Below, in pieces: positions 1 to 7,785 of a stretch of DNA of 16,905 bases. This DNA is from an uncultured Prevotella sp. (GTDB lineage Bacteria > Bacteroidota > Bacteroidia > Bacteroidales > Bacteroidaceae). The DNA is taken from assembly GCA_902497035.1 (NCBI GenBank), contig CABVDL010000054.1, positions 1-16,905 of the forward strand. Reading direction: 5' to 3'. The notes under the pieces are model-generated. The model was not told the origin of the DNA. It searched no databases and worked only from the letters and a program-made list of their open reading frames with translations. The number at the start of each line of letters is the position of its first letter. Positions within the stretch are counted from its first letter, which is position 1. Made by a program: the position numbers and the translations under genes.

Positions 1-2043
1 GAAGGGCAGTCCGGCCAGGTTATAGTTCAGTCCTGCCGTCATCTGCGCCCGCATATCTTCCCATCGTGTGCCGATGTCACCGCTCCACGTAGCTGTGGAA
101 TAGCGCTGTTCACCGGCAAAACCACTGCGGGTGAGCAGGAAGACACGCTGGTTGGGGTTCACCTCCCGCTGTCCGTTGTAGATGGCGTCGGCGTTGACAA
201 GCGAATAAGCGTTGAAGTACTCGGTCGATGAGCCCAAGGCTGTCGGTCCGCTGAGCGCCTTGCGATACCACATCGGCGTGCAGTCGCGCACATTAGGCTC
301 CGAGGCATCCATCCACCAGGCATCGATACCGAAGTGATATTTCGAGTAGAGATTCTCGTCCATCTGCCGCCAGAACATCTTGCGGGCGCCGTCGGCATAG
401 GCATCGTAGAACGAGTTCATATAGCCGGGGCCCACCCAGTCGCGTATGGAATCGGCGATACTCTGGTGATACATCCAGCCGTGGGCATCGAGCTCTTTGT
501 AGTTTGTTGTATTGGGATAGAACTTTGGCCACACCGAAATCATAAAGCGACCGTGCATCTGATGCACGCTGTCGAGCATAGCCTGCGGGTTGGGATAGCG
601 CGAAGCCTCGAACTGATGGCTGCCCCACTGGTCGTCGGCCCAGTAGTTCCAGTCCTGCACAATGTTGTCGACGGGGATATGGCGGCGGCGGAACTCCGCG
701 AGCGTCTGCTCGATGTCGCCGCTGGTCTTGTAGCGTTCGCGGCTCTGCCAGAAGCCCAACGCCCATTTAGGCAGCACCTGCGCCTTGCCGGTCAGTGTGC
801 GATAGCCGTGGATGACCTCATCGGTGGTATTGCCGGCAATGAAATAGTAGTCAAGATCCTTGGCCATCTCACTCCACACAGTCAACTGTTGCTGCCGTTC
901 CTCACTACGTGGAGGCGCCACTCTCAGCGCGCAATACGACACGTCGCCGTCTGGCAACCAGTCGATAAGCAACTTCACCTTCTGTCCGGCCTTCATCGCA
1001 ACGTTGAAGCGGCACGCATTCGGGTTCCATGCCTGACGCCAATGTTCGGGCACCACCTCCTTGCCGCCGACATATACCTTGGTATATCCGGCGTAGTAGA
1101 GATTGAAATGATAGTCGTTGTCAACGGGAGCCTCCAGGTATCCCTCATAGGTCACATGGGCGCCGTTGAGTTTGAAACCGGCAGGCAGATGACTCACGTC
1201 GCCGTCGCTGTTGCGCTTCAGCGCCAGAGCCGGCAGGCTCACCTCGTAGCAGATGCTGTCCTCAGCGCGTGTGATGGTCTTGCCGTCGCGGTCGGTGTAG
1301 GTGCCGGTGAGGTTTCCAGCCACTCCGTTCTTATCGTAGAGACGGAAAGCACGGTTCAGCGGCAAGTTCTCACCAGGGTTTCCGAAGCGGCAATAGCTGT
1401 AGGAATCCCACAGGATGCCATATCCTTTGTTGCTCACCACAAAGGGCACGCTGACCTTGGTATTGTACTGATAGAGCTCCTCGTTCAGCCCTTTCATGTT
1501 CAGCTCATTGGCCTGGTGCTGCCCGAGTCCATAGAGCGCCTCGTCCTTATTGTCGGCGAAGCGCAACAGCCACGTCCATCCATGCTTCTGCGCATCGGTG
1601 AGATGACTGTCCACGCCTATCTCTCGCTCAGGCACCGTATAGGGAAATAGCTGTTTGCCACCGGCGTCCTCAGCGAGAATCTGTTTGCCGTTCTCGTCAT
1701 AGAAGCGTACGAGTCCCGTTTGCTTGTCGACTTTCGCCACGACCGCCGATGTGTTGATCTTCACGTCGCGGCTGTCCTCCGATACCGAATAATTAAAGGT
1801 AGGCTTCGGCTGCTTCACGATGATGAGACTCTGCTTCTCGGGGAATGTCTTCTCACGGGTAGCTTCCACGCGTATGATTTTCTTGCCGATGACCTGCAGG
1901 CGCACCCATTGCGGATCGTTGGGACCGGGATGAGCCACCTCCACAGTGATGAAGTTGCCGCTGCGCGTAAACGACGCTGCGGCCAATCCCATACTGGAGA
2001 GCAGCATCAAGGCGGCTATCAGGTATTTGTGATTAAAGTGCAT
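1..2043 (-). CDS. GH31 alpha-xylosidase-type glycoside hydrolase with PA14 insert (3' end outside window)
   Basis: A family 31 glycosidase, most likely removing alpha-1,6-xylose from xyloglucan oligosaccharides. 681 codons are visible; the C-terminus lies beyond the left edge. The start at 2043 gives a signal peptide (MHFNHKYLIAALMLLSSMG) with no lipobox Cys, so a periplasmic enzyme is expected. After an N-terminal beta-sandwich, a PA14-like insert spans about residues 243-378, followed by the catalytic barrel. The nucleophile motif WWMDASEP places the nucleophile at Asp579, and TWSGD places the acid/base at Asp656. PA14 inserts are known in xyloglucan-active GH31 alpha-xylosidases of Bacteroides and Cellvibrio, which together with the GH5 49 bp upstream favours alpha-xylosidase over alpha-glucosidase. 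Last visible gene of the operon. The family call is firm; the substrate is inferred. Confidence 0.93.
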   Translation of the reverse strand, partial: MHFNHKYLIAALMLLSSMGLAAASFTRSGNFITVEVAHPGPNDPQWVRLQVIGKKIIRVEATREKTFPEKQSLIIVKQPKPTFNYSVSEDSRDVKINTSAVVAKVDKQTGLVRFYDENGKQILAEDAGGKQLFPYTVPEREIGVDSHLTDAQKHGWTWLLRFADNKDEALYGLGQHQANELNMKGLNEELYQYNTKVSVPFVVSNKGYGILWDSYSYCRFGNPGENLPLNRAFRLYDKNGVAGNLTGTYTDRDGKTITRAEDSICYEVSLPALALKRNSDGDVSHLPAGFKLNGAHVTYEGYLEAPVDNDYHFNLYYAGYTKVYVGGKEVVPEHWRQAWNPNACRFNVAMKAGQKVKLLIDWLPDGDVSYCALRVAPPRSEERQQQLTVWSEMAKDLDYYFIAGNTTDEVIHGYRTLTGKAQVLPKWALGFWQSRERYKTSGDIEQTLAEFRRRHIPVDNIVQDWNYWADDQWGSHQFEASRYPNPQAMLDSVHQMHGRFMISVWPKFYPNTTNYKELDAHGWMYHQSIADSIRDWVGPGYMNSFYDAYADGARKMFWRQMDENLYSKYHFGIDAWWMDASEPNVRDCTPMWYRKALSGPTALGSSTEYFNAYSLVNADAIYNGQREVNPNQRVFLLTRSGFAGEQRYSTATWSGDIGTRWEDMRAQMTAGLNYNLAGLPF

Positions 2044-2092
2044 GATAATATAGTGATAAGTTTGCTTTTGAGATTCTTAAAGAACTTTCTTT

Positions 2093-3541
2093 TCAGTCCT
2101 TGACATATTTCTTACCTTGAAACACATAGATGCCCCTCGGCAGGCCGGCCCGGCGAATGTCGCTCACATGCGTCTTGACCACACGGCCACAGAGGTCATA
2201 GACGTTGTCCTCGCTGCTTTTCTCAGCAGAGACGAGGCTGATGGCCGTAGTGGGCGGTGCCGGATAAGTGCTCTCGTAGTCTTCCTTTGCCTCACTGACG
2301 CCTGCTGTGATGCCGTTCAGATCGTACTGATCATAGACTGAGCCGTCGCGACGATTGACAATCGTCATCGTGTTGGAACCCGTAGCATTGGTGTCCCACA
2401 CAAAGGGGATGACACCGTCCTGCATAGCCTCAGTGGTAATCAGCTGATACCAGTATTGTCGGCTCTCGTCGTGCTTGGCCTGCGTGCCCTCCGAAGCTGA
2501 CAAGGTACGACGGATGGCACCGTACTCTCCGAGGATGACGGGGTAGCCCTTGTCGACAAAGGCAGCGTTGAGACTGGCAAAATTATCCTTGATAGTCTGC
2601 TCGTCCCGCGTGTTGGAGATCTTAGTAGCCCGCTTCGGTCCGTGTCCCACCCAATAGTAATAGGCCGACGCAGCATCCTTGTTCTGACAGAAGTTATACG
2701 GCTCATAGCAGTGGATCTCTACCATCAGCCGGTCTTTGGCCGTGTCGTTGATGCGGCTGGCATCGAAGTGCTTCACCGTATAGCTGATGGTTGTCATCGG
2801 TCCCTGCACCACGAGCACACGCTTGGCGTTGTTGCCACCCGTCGCTCTGACAGCGTCGACAAAGACATTCTCGTAGTCGATGAGCCGCTCGGTGAACTTC
2901 GTGAGGTCAGCGTCTGAGGGATCCCACTGGTTGCCCAGCATCAGCGAGCCCTTGGCATCGGGGCTTGCTCCACCCACGCCCGGCTCGTTGAGACCTGCAA
3001 AGATCACGCGCTCGTCATAGTCCTTGAGCGCATTGGCAATGTTGGTCCACAGTTTTCTGAGCTGTTCCTTCTTGGCACTGACATCGGCTCCGGTGGTGAA
3101 TCCGTCGTACTCCAGCCAACCGCCGTCCCAATGGTCGTTGATGACGACATAGAGTCCGGCGTTGATGCAGTAGTCGATGATCTCCTTGACACGGTTCATC
3201 CACGCCGGGTCGATGGTCATCGCAGCCTTGTCCGCTATATGTCCCATCACCCACGCGCAGGGGATGCGCACGCTTTTGAAGCCTTTCGCCTTGACGGCGT
3301 TGAGAATCTTCTGCGTGGTCTTTGTCGGTTGCCACGAGGTTTCAGAAGCCACGCCGGCGTTATTGGTGAAGTTGTTGGCACTGCTGCCGGTCTCCAATGT
3401 GTTGCCGAGGTTCCATCCGGGAGCCATATAATGCGCCATCTGTGCGGCGGTGAGATCCATCGCCTTCATGCCGGGATGATCCTGAGCGAAGGCAGTGGTG
3501 AGAGAGCCTGCGAGAAGCAGGGCGAGATAGAGTTTCTTCAT
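2093..3541 (-). CDS. Secreted GH5 endoglucanase, probably subfamily 4 (xyloglucanase-like)
   Basis: 482-residue endo-beta-glucanase. The frame is open upstream to 3604, but the start at 3541 is chosen because it begins a typical signal peptide (MKKLYLALLLAGSLTTAFAQ). There is no Cys near the cleavage site, so it is not a lipoprotein. The GH5 catalytic domain covers about residues 35-415. It contains PGWNLGNTLE (41-50), VRIPCAW (91-97), DHWDGGWLE (136-144), NEP with acid/base Glu186, IHCYEPY (276-282) and ILGEYG with nucleophile Glu339. The sequence pattern is closest to GH5_4 as I remember it, a subfamily that includes xyloglucanases and mixed-linkage or general endoglucanases. Residues about 432-482 form a short tail (NVYDLCGRVV, LPRGIYV, ending KKYVKD) that resembles a type IX secretion sorting tail. 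It would make the first backbone cut, feeding SusCD and GH31. Family firm, subfamily moderate. Confidence 0.93.
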   Translation of the reverse strand: MKKLYLALLLAGSLTTAFAQDHPGMKAMDLTAAQMAHYMAPGWNLGNTLETGSSANNFTNNAGVASETSWQPTKTTQKILNAVKAKGFKSVRIPCAWVMGHIADKAAMTIDPAWMNRVKEIIDYCINAGLYVVINDHWDGGWLEYDGFTTGADVSAKKEQLRKLWTNIANALKDYDERVIFAGLNEPGVGGASPDAKGSLMLGNQWDPSDADLTKFTERLIDYENVFVDAVRATGGNNAKRVLVVQGPMTTISYTVKHFDASRINDTAKDRLMVEIHCYEPYNFCQNKDAASAYYYWVGHGPKRATKISNTRDEQTIKDNFASLNAAFVDKGYPVILGEYGAIRRTLSASEGTQAKHDESRQYWYQLITTEAMQDGVIPFVWDTNATGSNTMTIVNRRDGSVYDQYDLNGITAGVSEAKEDYESTYPAPPTTAISLVSAEKSSEDNVYDLCGRVVKTHVSDIRRAGLPRGIYVFQGKKYVKD

Positions 3542-3576
3542 ACAGTTCAAATCTAACAATCCTATTCTTTGTAAGT

Positions 3577-3614
3577 GAATGGACTGGTTGTCATGGAAAC
3601 GCACCAGCCCATTC
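3577..3614 (-). other. Intergenic stem-loop upstream of the GH5 gene
   Basis: Arms at 3577-3588 (gaatggactggt) and 3603-3614 (accagcccattc) pair over 12 bp with a single A/C mismatch, around a 14-base loop. It lies in the 94-bp gap between the tandem-domain frame and GH5. Neither strand has a run of T after it, so a simple intrinsic terminator is unlikely. A transcript-processing or stabilising hairpin inside the operon is possible; this role is inference. Confidence 0.45.
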
Positions 3615-3635
3615 CATAGTATTCAGTTTCAGAGA

Positions 3636-4481
3636 TTAATGAATCTTTCCGGGTGTCTCCACGCTGTTGATCGTGACCTTCACCTTTGCGGGATCCACAA
3701 GATCTTTCCAAAGGTTATAGAGTTCGATCGTCCAGACAACAGCACCTTGGCACTCGCCCGGCAACGTAGCAAAGACAGAATAGGTGCCGTCGCCCTTGAC
3801 TGTGGTGCGTCCGAAGCTGCTGCCACCCCAGTAAGAAGGATTCCAGTCGGCGTCGGCATAGCTCAGTTCTGTCTTGTAGCTCTTGGCGGCTCCGGCCTTG
3901 AGGTTGCCGTCGATGCCCTTGATCGTGAAGTTGACGATCATGTTGCCGGCGAAGTGGAGGCTTGAAGCGTCCACGCCATTCTTCTTGGTATTGCCGTACT
4001 CGTTGCGTCCGTCGGTGCCGTTGCCGTCTTTGTTGACAAACTCCGTCTTGGAGTAATCCATGCTGAAGGCGGGATCAGGGTCGAGCGAGATGTTCACGAT
4101 CTCGGCTTTCACCTTGGAAGCGTCGACGAGATCTTTATCGAGATTGTTGATGTCGATACAGAAGACCACGGCGCCGTCGGCGGTCGTACCGCCTGTCTCC
4201 ATCCAAACGGTGTAGGTGCCGTCGCCCGTGATGCGTGCATCGTACTTGTCGCCAGTGAGTGCCGACCAGTGGGAAGGATCCCAGGAAGCGTCGGCATACT
4301 CCAGTCCGGCTATGTTTTCCTTAGCGGCACCACTCTTGTAGTTGCCGTCGAGACCACTGATCTTGAAGGTGACCGCCATGGCTTTGCTGAAACGTATCGA
4401 CGATGGGTCGATGATGGAATTGCCCTTGGTGGTGCCGTACTCGTTGTAGATCTCGATACGTATGCGGCCATTGTTCTCCAA
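3636..4481 (-). CDS. Tandem beta-sandwich domain protein without its own ATG or signal peptide; probably a severed part of a surface glycan-binding protein
   Basis: The frame is open from directly behind the TAA at 4527-4529 to the TAA at 3636, in the same frame as the FISUMP lipoprotein upstream. Between that stop and the first domain the only start-like codon is TTG at 4479-4481, used here as the formal start (281 residues). It has no signal peptide or lipobox. The protein is two copies of a repeat of about 145 residues: NEYG at 13-16 and 160-163, WDPSHW at 67-72 and WNPSYW at 213-218, GDGTY at 86-90 and 230-234, KVKAEI at 123-128 and KVKVTI at 266-271. The aromatic W-P-S-W motifs suit carbohydrate binding, but I do not recognise a named family. 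The same fold is visible at the C-terminus of the lipoprotein encoded at 5883-7721. It could be a remnant, a translationally coupled gene or half of an interrupted gene. Confidence 0.6.
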   Translation of the reverse strand: MENNGRIRIEIYNEYGTTKGNSIIDPSSIRFSKAMAVTFKISGLDGNYKSGAAKENIAGLEYADASWDPSHWSALTGDKYDARITGDGTYTVWMETGGTTADGAVVFCIDINNLDKDLVDASKVKAEIVNISLDPDPAFSMDYSKTEFVNKDGNGTDGRNEYGNTKKNGVDASSLHFAGNMIVNFTIKGIDGNLKAGAAKSYKTELSYADADWNPSYWGGSSFGRTTVKGDGTYSVFATLPGECQGAVVWTIELYNLWKDLVDPAKVKVTINSVETPGKIH

Positions 4482-4526
4482 GTCGCCGATGGCGAGCTTG
4501 CCCGATCCGTTAGGCTTCAGCTCTGA

Positions 4527-5732
4527 TTATGGGCGCACGGTACGCAGGCAGACGCCGTAGTGGCGCAGCGAGTTACCGTTCTTCACGATACCGTTGCCGT
4601 CGAAGGTCAGCGTGTTGGCATAGTTGCCGTCGACCTTACTGGCGGTTCCGGTCCAATAGAAAGCCTTGCCGTCGTTGATGATCTCCTTGCCGTCGCGGTA
4701 ACCGGTATATGGCAGGAAGATGGAGTTGCCGTTGGCGGCAGTGAAGCGGATGCCCTTCACGCCATTGACGGTGTCGAAGGTTTTCTTGGTCTTCTCGATG
4801 AGTTCCTTGACCTGGTCGAGTGTCGGCATCTGGGAATAGAACGGGAACGATCCGTCGATGTCGAGGTTGTTGGTGAGGTCGAGTTCCGTGTTGGCAATGT
4901 CACCGGTGGAATAGTCAGCGTTGTCCTTGGAATACTGTTCGGCCGTCTTGTCGCCGTAGCCGAAGTAAGCGCCCACACCTTCCTCGCTCTCCGCGCCAAT
5001 GTTGCACTTCGCCCACGTGACGCTGAGTCCGAGATCGACATATTCCATGGTCTGCGTCTTGGTGGTGAGTTGCTTCACGGGACCGTATACATATCCGTCG
5101 CCGACTTTGACGAAAGCCTTATAATAATAGGTGGTGCCGGGCAGCAGCCCACCCACTGTGGTGAGATCAAAGTCGCGCGCATCGGAGAGCAGATCTTTGC
5201 TCATCCCTATCTTCATGCCTTTCTCCACCGTGCCGAGGCCTTCGAGTCCGGAAAAAGAGGCTGAGAAGGTAGCCTTGGTGTAGCTGATGTCAGTGGCGTC
5301 GAGTGTCTCGGCTTTGGCATCCGTAGCGACAAAGGTCTTCACCTCACCATATTTATATACCTTGTTCTGCAGGCAGACATAGGTGGCATAGTGGTAGGTA
5401 GTGCCGGTGTGGAGACCACTGAGACTGGCTCGGATGGTGTCGGCCGACAGAGAGCCGCGCACCTTGGTGCCGCCGGCGGTGGGATCGTCGGCAGTGGAAT
5501 ACATCACGCCGACCTCATAACTCGACGGATCGGCAGAGGAGAGATCATCGACGGTGCCATCGATGGCAGCGCTGACGGCCGTCACAGCGGCGTCGCCCGT
5601 GGTGATGGAGGTGACGATCGGCGTGGTCGACACCGAGTAGTTGTCATCGTCGGAACAGGAAGTGATGATGAGCGAAGAGGCCAGCAGTGAGGTGGCCATC
5701 ATCATCAGTCCGGGAAAATATTTCAGTTTCAT
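4527..5732 (-). CDS. Surface lipoprotein with two Fn3-like domains and a FISUMP domain
   Basis: 401-residue lipoprotein. The signal peptide ends in a lipobox (IITSC, Cys26), followed by SDDDN, an acidic stretch of the kind that sends Bacteroidetes lipoproteins to the cell surface. Residues about 38-137 and 142-225 are two Fn3-like repeats, each with a GTTYHY/GTTYYYK motif and ending in YKYGEVKTF or YVYGPVKQL. Residues about 230-401 match the FISUMP (Fibrobacter succinogenes major paralogous) domain: YVDLGLSVTWAKCNIGAE, PTLDQVKELI, LPYTGYRD, FYWTGTAS, and HYGVCLRTVRP at the very end. It sits where a second surface glycan-binding protein is usual in xyloglucan loci, so binding of polysaccharide at the cell surface is the likely role (inferred). 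The end of the FISUMP domain coincides with the TAA stop, but 47 codons later the same frame already encodes the next repeat domain. Confidence 0.85.
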   Translation of the reverse strand: MKLKYFPGLMMMATSLLASSLIITSCSDDDNYSVSTTPIVTSITTGDAAVTAVSAAIDGTVDDLSSADPSSYEVGVMYSTADDPTAGGTKVRGSLSADTIRASLSGLHTGTTYHYATYVCLQNKVYKYGEVKTFVATDAKAETLDATDISYTKATFSASFSGLEGLGTVEKGMKIGMSKDLLSDARDFDLTTVGGLLPGTTYYYKAFVKVGDGYVYGPVKQLTTKTQTMEYVDLGLSVTWAKCNIGAESEEGVGAYFGYGDKTAEQYSKDNADYSTGDIANTELDLTNNLDIDGSFPFYSQMPTLDQVKELIEKTKKTFDTVNGVKGIRFTAANGNSIFLPYTGYRDGKEIINDGKAFYWTGTASKVDGNYANTLTFDGNGIVKNGNSLRHYGVCLRTVRP

Positions 5733-5795
5733 AATAACTTGCTTTATAGTAACACTATCAATTGATGCTGGACCGTCAGCTGTTCCTCAAGCTGT

Positions 5796-5829
5796 GGAGG
5801 ACCGACGACTCACGTCGTCTTTGTCCTCC
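5796..5829 (-). other. Stem-loop in the 150-bp gap before the FISUMP lipoprotein gene
   Basis: Nested arms: ggaggac (5796-5802) pairs with gtcctcc (5823-5829), and gacgac (5804-5809) pairs with gtcgtc (5814-5819). The tetraloop is tcac, and there is a small internal loop (c against ttt). That gives 13 base pairs, mostly G-C. No T run follows in the direction of the operon, so it is better seen as an RNA-stability or attenuation element than as a full terminator. No CAAAnnTA-type promoter box is visible in this gap. Confidence 0.5.
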
Positions 5830-5882
5830 CGAACTTGATGAATGAAGCCTAAATCCAATATCTATAAAAAACAGAGCGGTCC

Positions 5883-7721
5883 TTATTTGTGTGAACCACG
5901 TGTGGCACGATGATGCGCTTTGGCATTGTCTGGTTTGACAAACGGCGCGCCAGTGTCCATCTTCACGTCTACTGTCACCGAGAACGTCTTGGAGAAGCTG
6001 CATTGAGCGGCAAGTCCTGCCGAGGCTCCCCAAGGATTGACGATATAGCGACGTGCCGTAGATTCCTTGTCACCGACTCCCCGGTCAATGGCAGCGTCGT
6101 CGAAGGCAACGTCCTTGCCGTCGGCCTGAATGCTCTTCACCACGATGTCGCAGTTAGGATGGTCACCGAGCAGTTTCTCTATATCGAGATAGACACCATA
6201 GACATTGTTGCAACTGCCGTTGATGGTGAAGGTATAGGTACCGTCAGAGCCGTCTTTGACAAAGACGTCGTCGCTCTGCTGGAAGGTCCAACCCGCGTCA
6301 AAGAGGTGCAGACCACCTTTGTAGGTCTTGGCCACACCGGCGCGCACGACAGTCCACTGATAGCCCATGTACTGATAGAACTTACCCTGATCGTCGTACT
6401 CCCGTGCTCCCCACACGATATTGTCCAGTCCGCCGGTCTGCGGATTGCAGTTGGTCTCCTGGCTGAATCCGAGGATACGCAGACTGCTTTCGTTGGTGGT
6501 CATCACGGCGCGTCCGTCCTTGCTGATGGCAAAGGTGGGCAGCGCGGGCGTGAAGGTGTAGACGCCTTCCTTGCTCAGCGTGTAGCTGCCCTTGGTCTCG
6601 TTGCCGTCGGGAGCGGTGAACGTGTAGCTGTGGTTGCTGCTGTTCATTACGATGGTGACATCCTCAAGGTTGTCGATAGCGTCGAAGGCGGTCACGCCCT
6701 TGGCCTTTCCGTCCTTGGTGTACCAGTCAAAGCCGGTGAGCTTGTAGGTGATGATGCGGTCGTTCTTCGGTTCCACGAAGTCCATCCAACCGTCTTCCAT
6801 GGTTGGGAAGACCTCCACCTCAGGAGCCTCGTAGTGGTCGGCATAGTCTTTCGATACGAAGTTGAAGCAGAGCCACCACTTGCCCTCGCCGGAGGTGTCA
6901 GGGTTGCGAAGGATGGCGAGACGCAGCTGGTTGTTGGTCAGCGTGACGATATGGATGTCTTTTTGCCATCCGACGGCGTCCTGACGGTCATCCCATTTGG
7001 GTGAGTGAAGCAAAGGAACGTCGGTCAGGTTGAGCTTGTGATTGTCGAGATCGAGCAGATAAGTACCGGACTGAGCCTTGGCAACGCCACTGGGATCGTA
7101 AGTCACACTCTGCACGTTGGCACCATCCTTCAAGTCGAAGGTGATGGAACTCTTCATGAAGTTGCCCGACTCATCCTCGTGGTTGGCAGCAGGATCCCAG
7201 TTGCTCGTGAAGTTGTTCCACTCAGCATTGGTGGCCGAGGGGTCGCCATAGGATATCTCGCCCGAGCAGAGCCCATAGTTTCCGTTGTCGGGAATCCACG
7301 TCTTGCTCTGTCCGACACCACCGGTGAGCATGGTGTAGAGTTCGTTGTTGACAAAGTCGGCACAGAACTCATCGACGGTGAAGTGAGCAGTGTCGCCGTA
7401 GACATAGCCGCCGCGTGTGTTCACACCGAAGAGCACGTCGTAGGTGCCGGGAAACGGAATCTTCAGCGTGACCTCTTTCTCCTGAGACCGGCCTTGCGGC
7501 TCAATCCAGTTGACCTGATAGCGGTCGGCCATCTGACTCTTCAAATACACGATATTGGGGTTCTGATCATCGTGGGTGATGCTATAAGCCTGTCCTTCGA
7601 CAAGATCAGCCGACGTGACATCCTTGTCGCCGAGGTCGTAGTCATCGGGCGAGCACGCTGCCATGCCGAAGAGCATGAGCGCCGCCCCTGCTAAGGCATA
7701 GATATAATGATTGATTTTCAT
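5883..7721 (-). CDS. SusE/F-position surface glycan-binding lipoprotein
   Basis: 612-residue lipoprotein. The frame is open to 7799, but the start at 7721 begins a proper lipoprotein signal (MKINHYIYALAGAALMLFGM, then AAC, Cys23) followed by SPDDYD. Residues about 45-118 look like a PKD/Ig-type module (PFPGTYDVLFGVNTRGGYVYGD). A tryptophan-rich region at 135-290 starts with SKTWIPDNGNYG and ends with KWWLCFNF. A middle domain spans about 310-460. The C-terminal domain at about 466-590 (LFDAGW, DGTYTF, YLDIEKL, VNPWG, FSVTVDV) is homologous by eye to the repeats encoded at 3636-4526. Position directly after SusD and the modular build suggest it captures polysaccharide for the SusCD complex. 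It has no close resemblance to starch SusE or SusF beyond position and architecture; the ligand is not readable from sequence. Confidence 0.82.
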   Translation of the reverse strand: MKINHYIYALAGAALMLFGMAACSPDDYDLGDKDVTSADLVEGQAYSITHDDQNPNIVYLKSQMADRYQVNWIEPQGRSQEKEVTLKIPFPGTYDVLFGVNTRGGYVYGDTAHFTVDEFCADFVNNELYTMLTGGVGQSKTWIPDNGNYGLCSGEISYGDPSATNAEWNNFTSNWDPAANHEDESGNFMKSSITFDLKDGANVQSVTYDPSGVAKAQSGTYLLDLDNHKLNLTDVPLLHSPKWDDRQDAVGWQKDIHIVTLTNNQLRLAILRNPDTSGEGKWWLCFNFVSKDYADHYEAPEVEVFPTMEDGWMDFVEPKNDRIITYKLTGFDWYTKDGKAKGVTAFDAIDNLEDVTIVMNSSNHSYTFTAPDGNETKGSYTLSKEGVYTFTPALPTFAISKDGRAVMTTNESSLRILGFSQETNCNPQTGGLDNIVWGAREYDDQGKFYQYMGYQWTVVRAGVAKTYKGGLHLFDAGWTFQQSDDVFVKDGSDGTYTFTINGSCNNVYGVYLDIEKLLGDHPNCDIVVKSIQADGKDVAFDDAAIDRGVGDKESTARRYIVNPWGASAGLAAQCSFSKTFSVTVDVKMDTGAPFVKPDNAKAHHRATRGSHK

Positions 7722-7785
7722 AATGAGTTTTCTATTTAGTCCATTCTTTGTTGATGGTGAAAGGAAAATGTTTGCTGCCCGAGGA

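Noticed and set aside
3548..3555. CAAATCTA (minus strand TAGATTTG), a possible -7 box just before GH5
   Set aside because: It lies only six bases before the start codon and has no -33 element, so transcription would begin at or inside the start codon.
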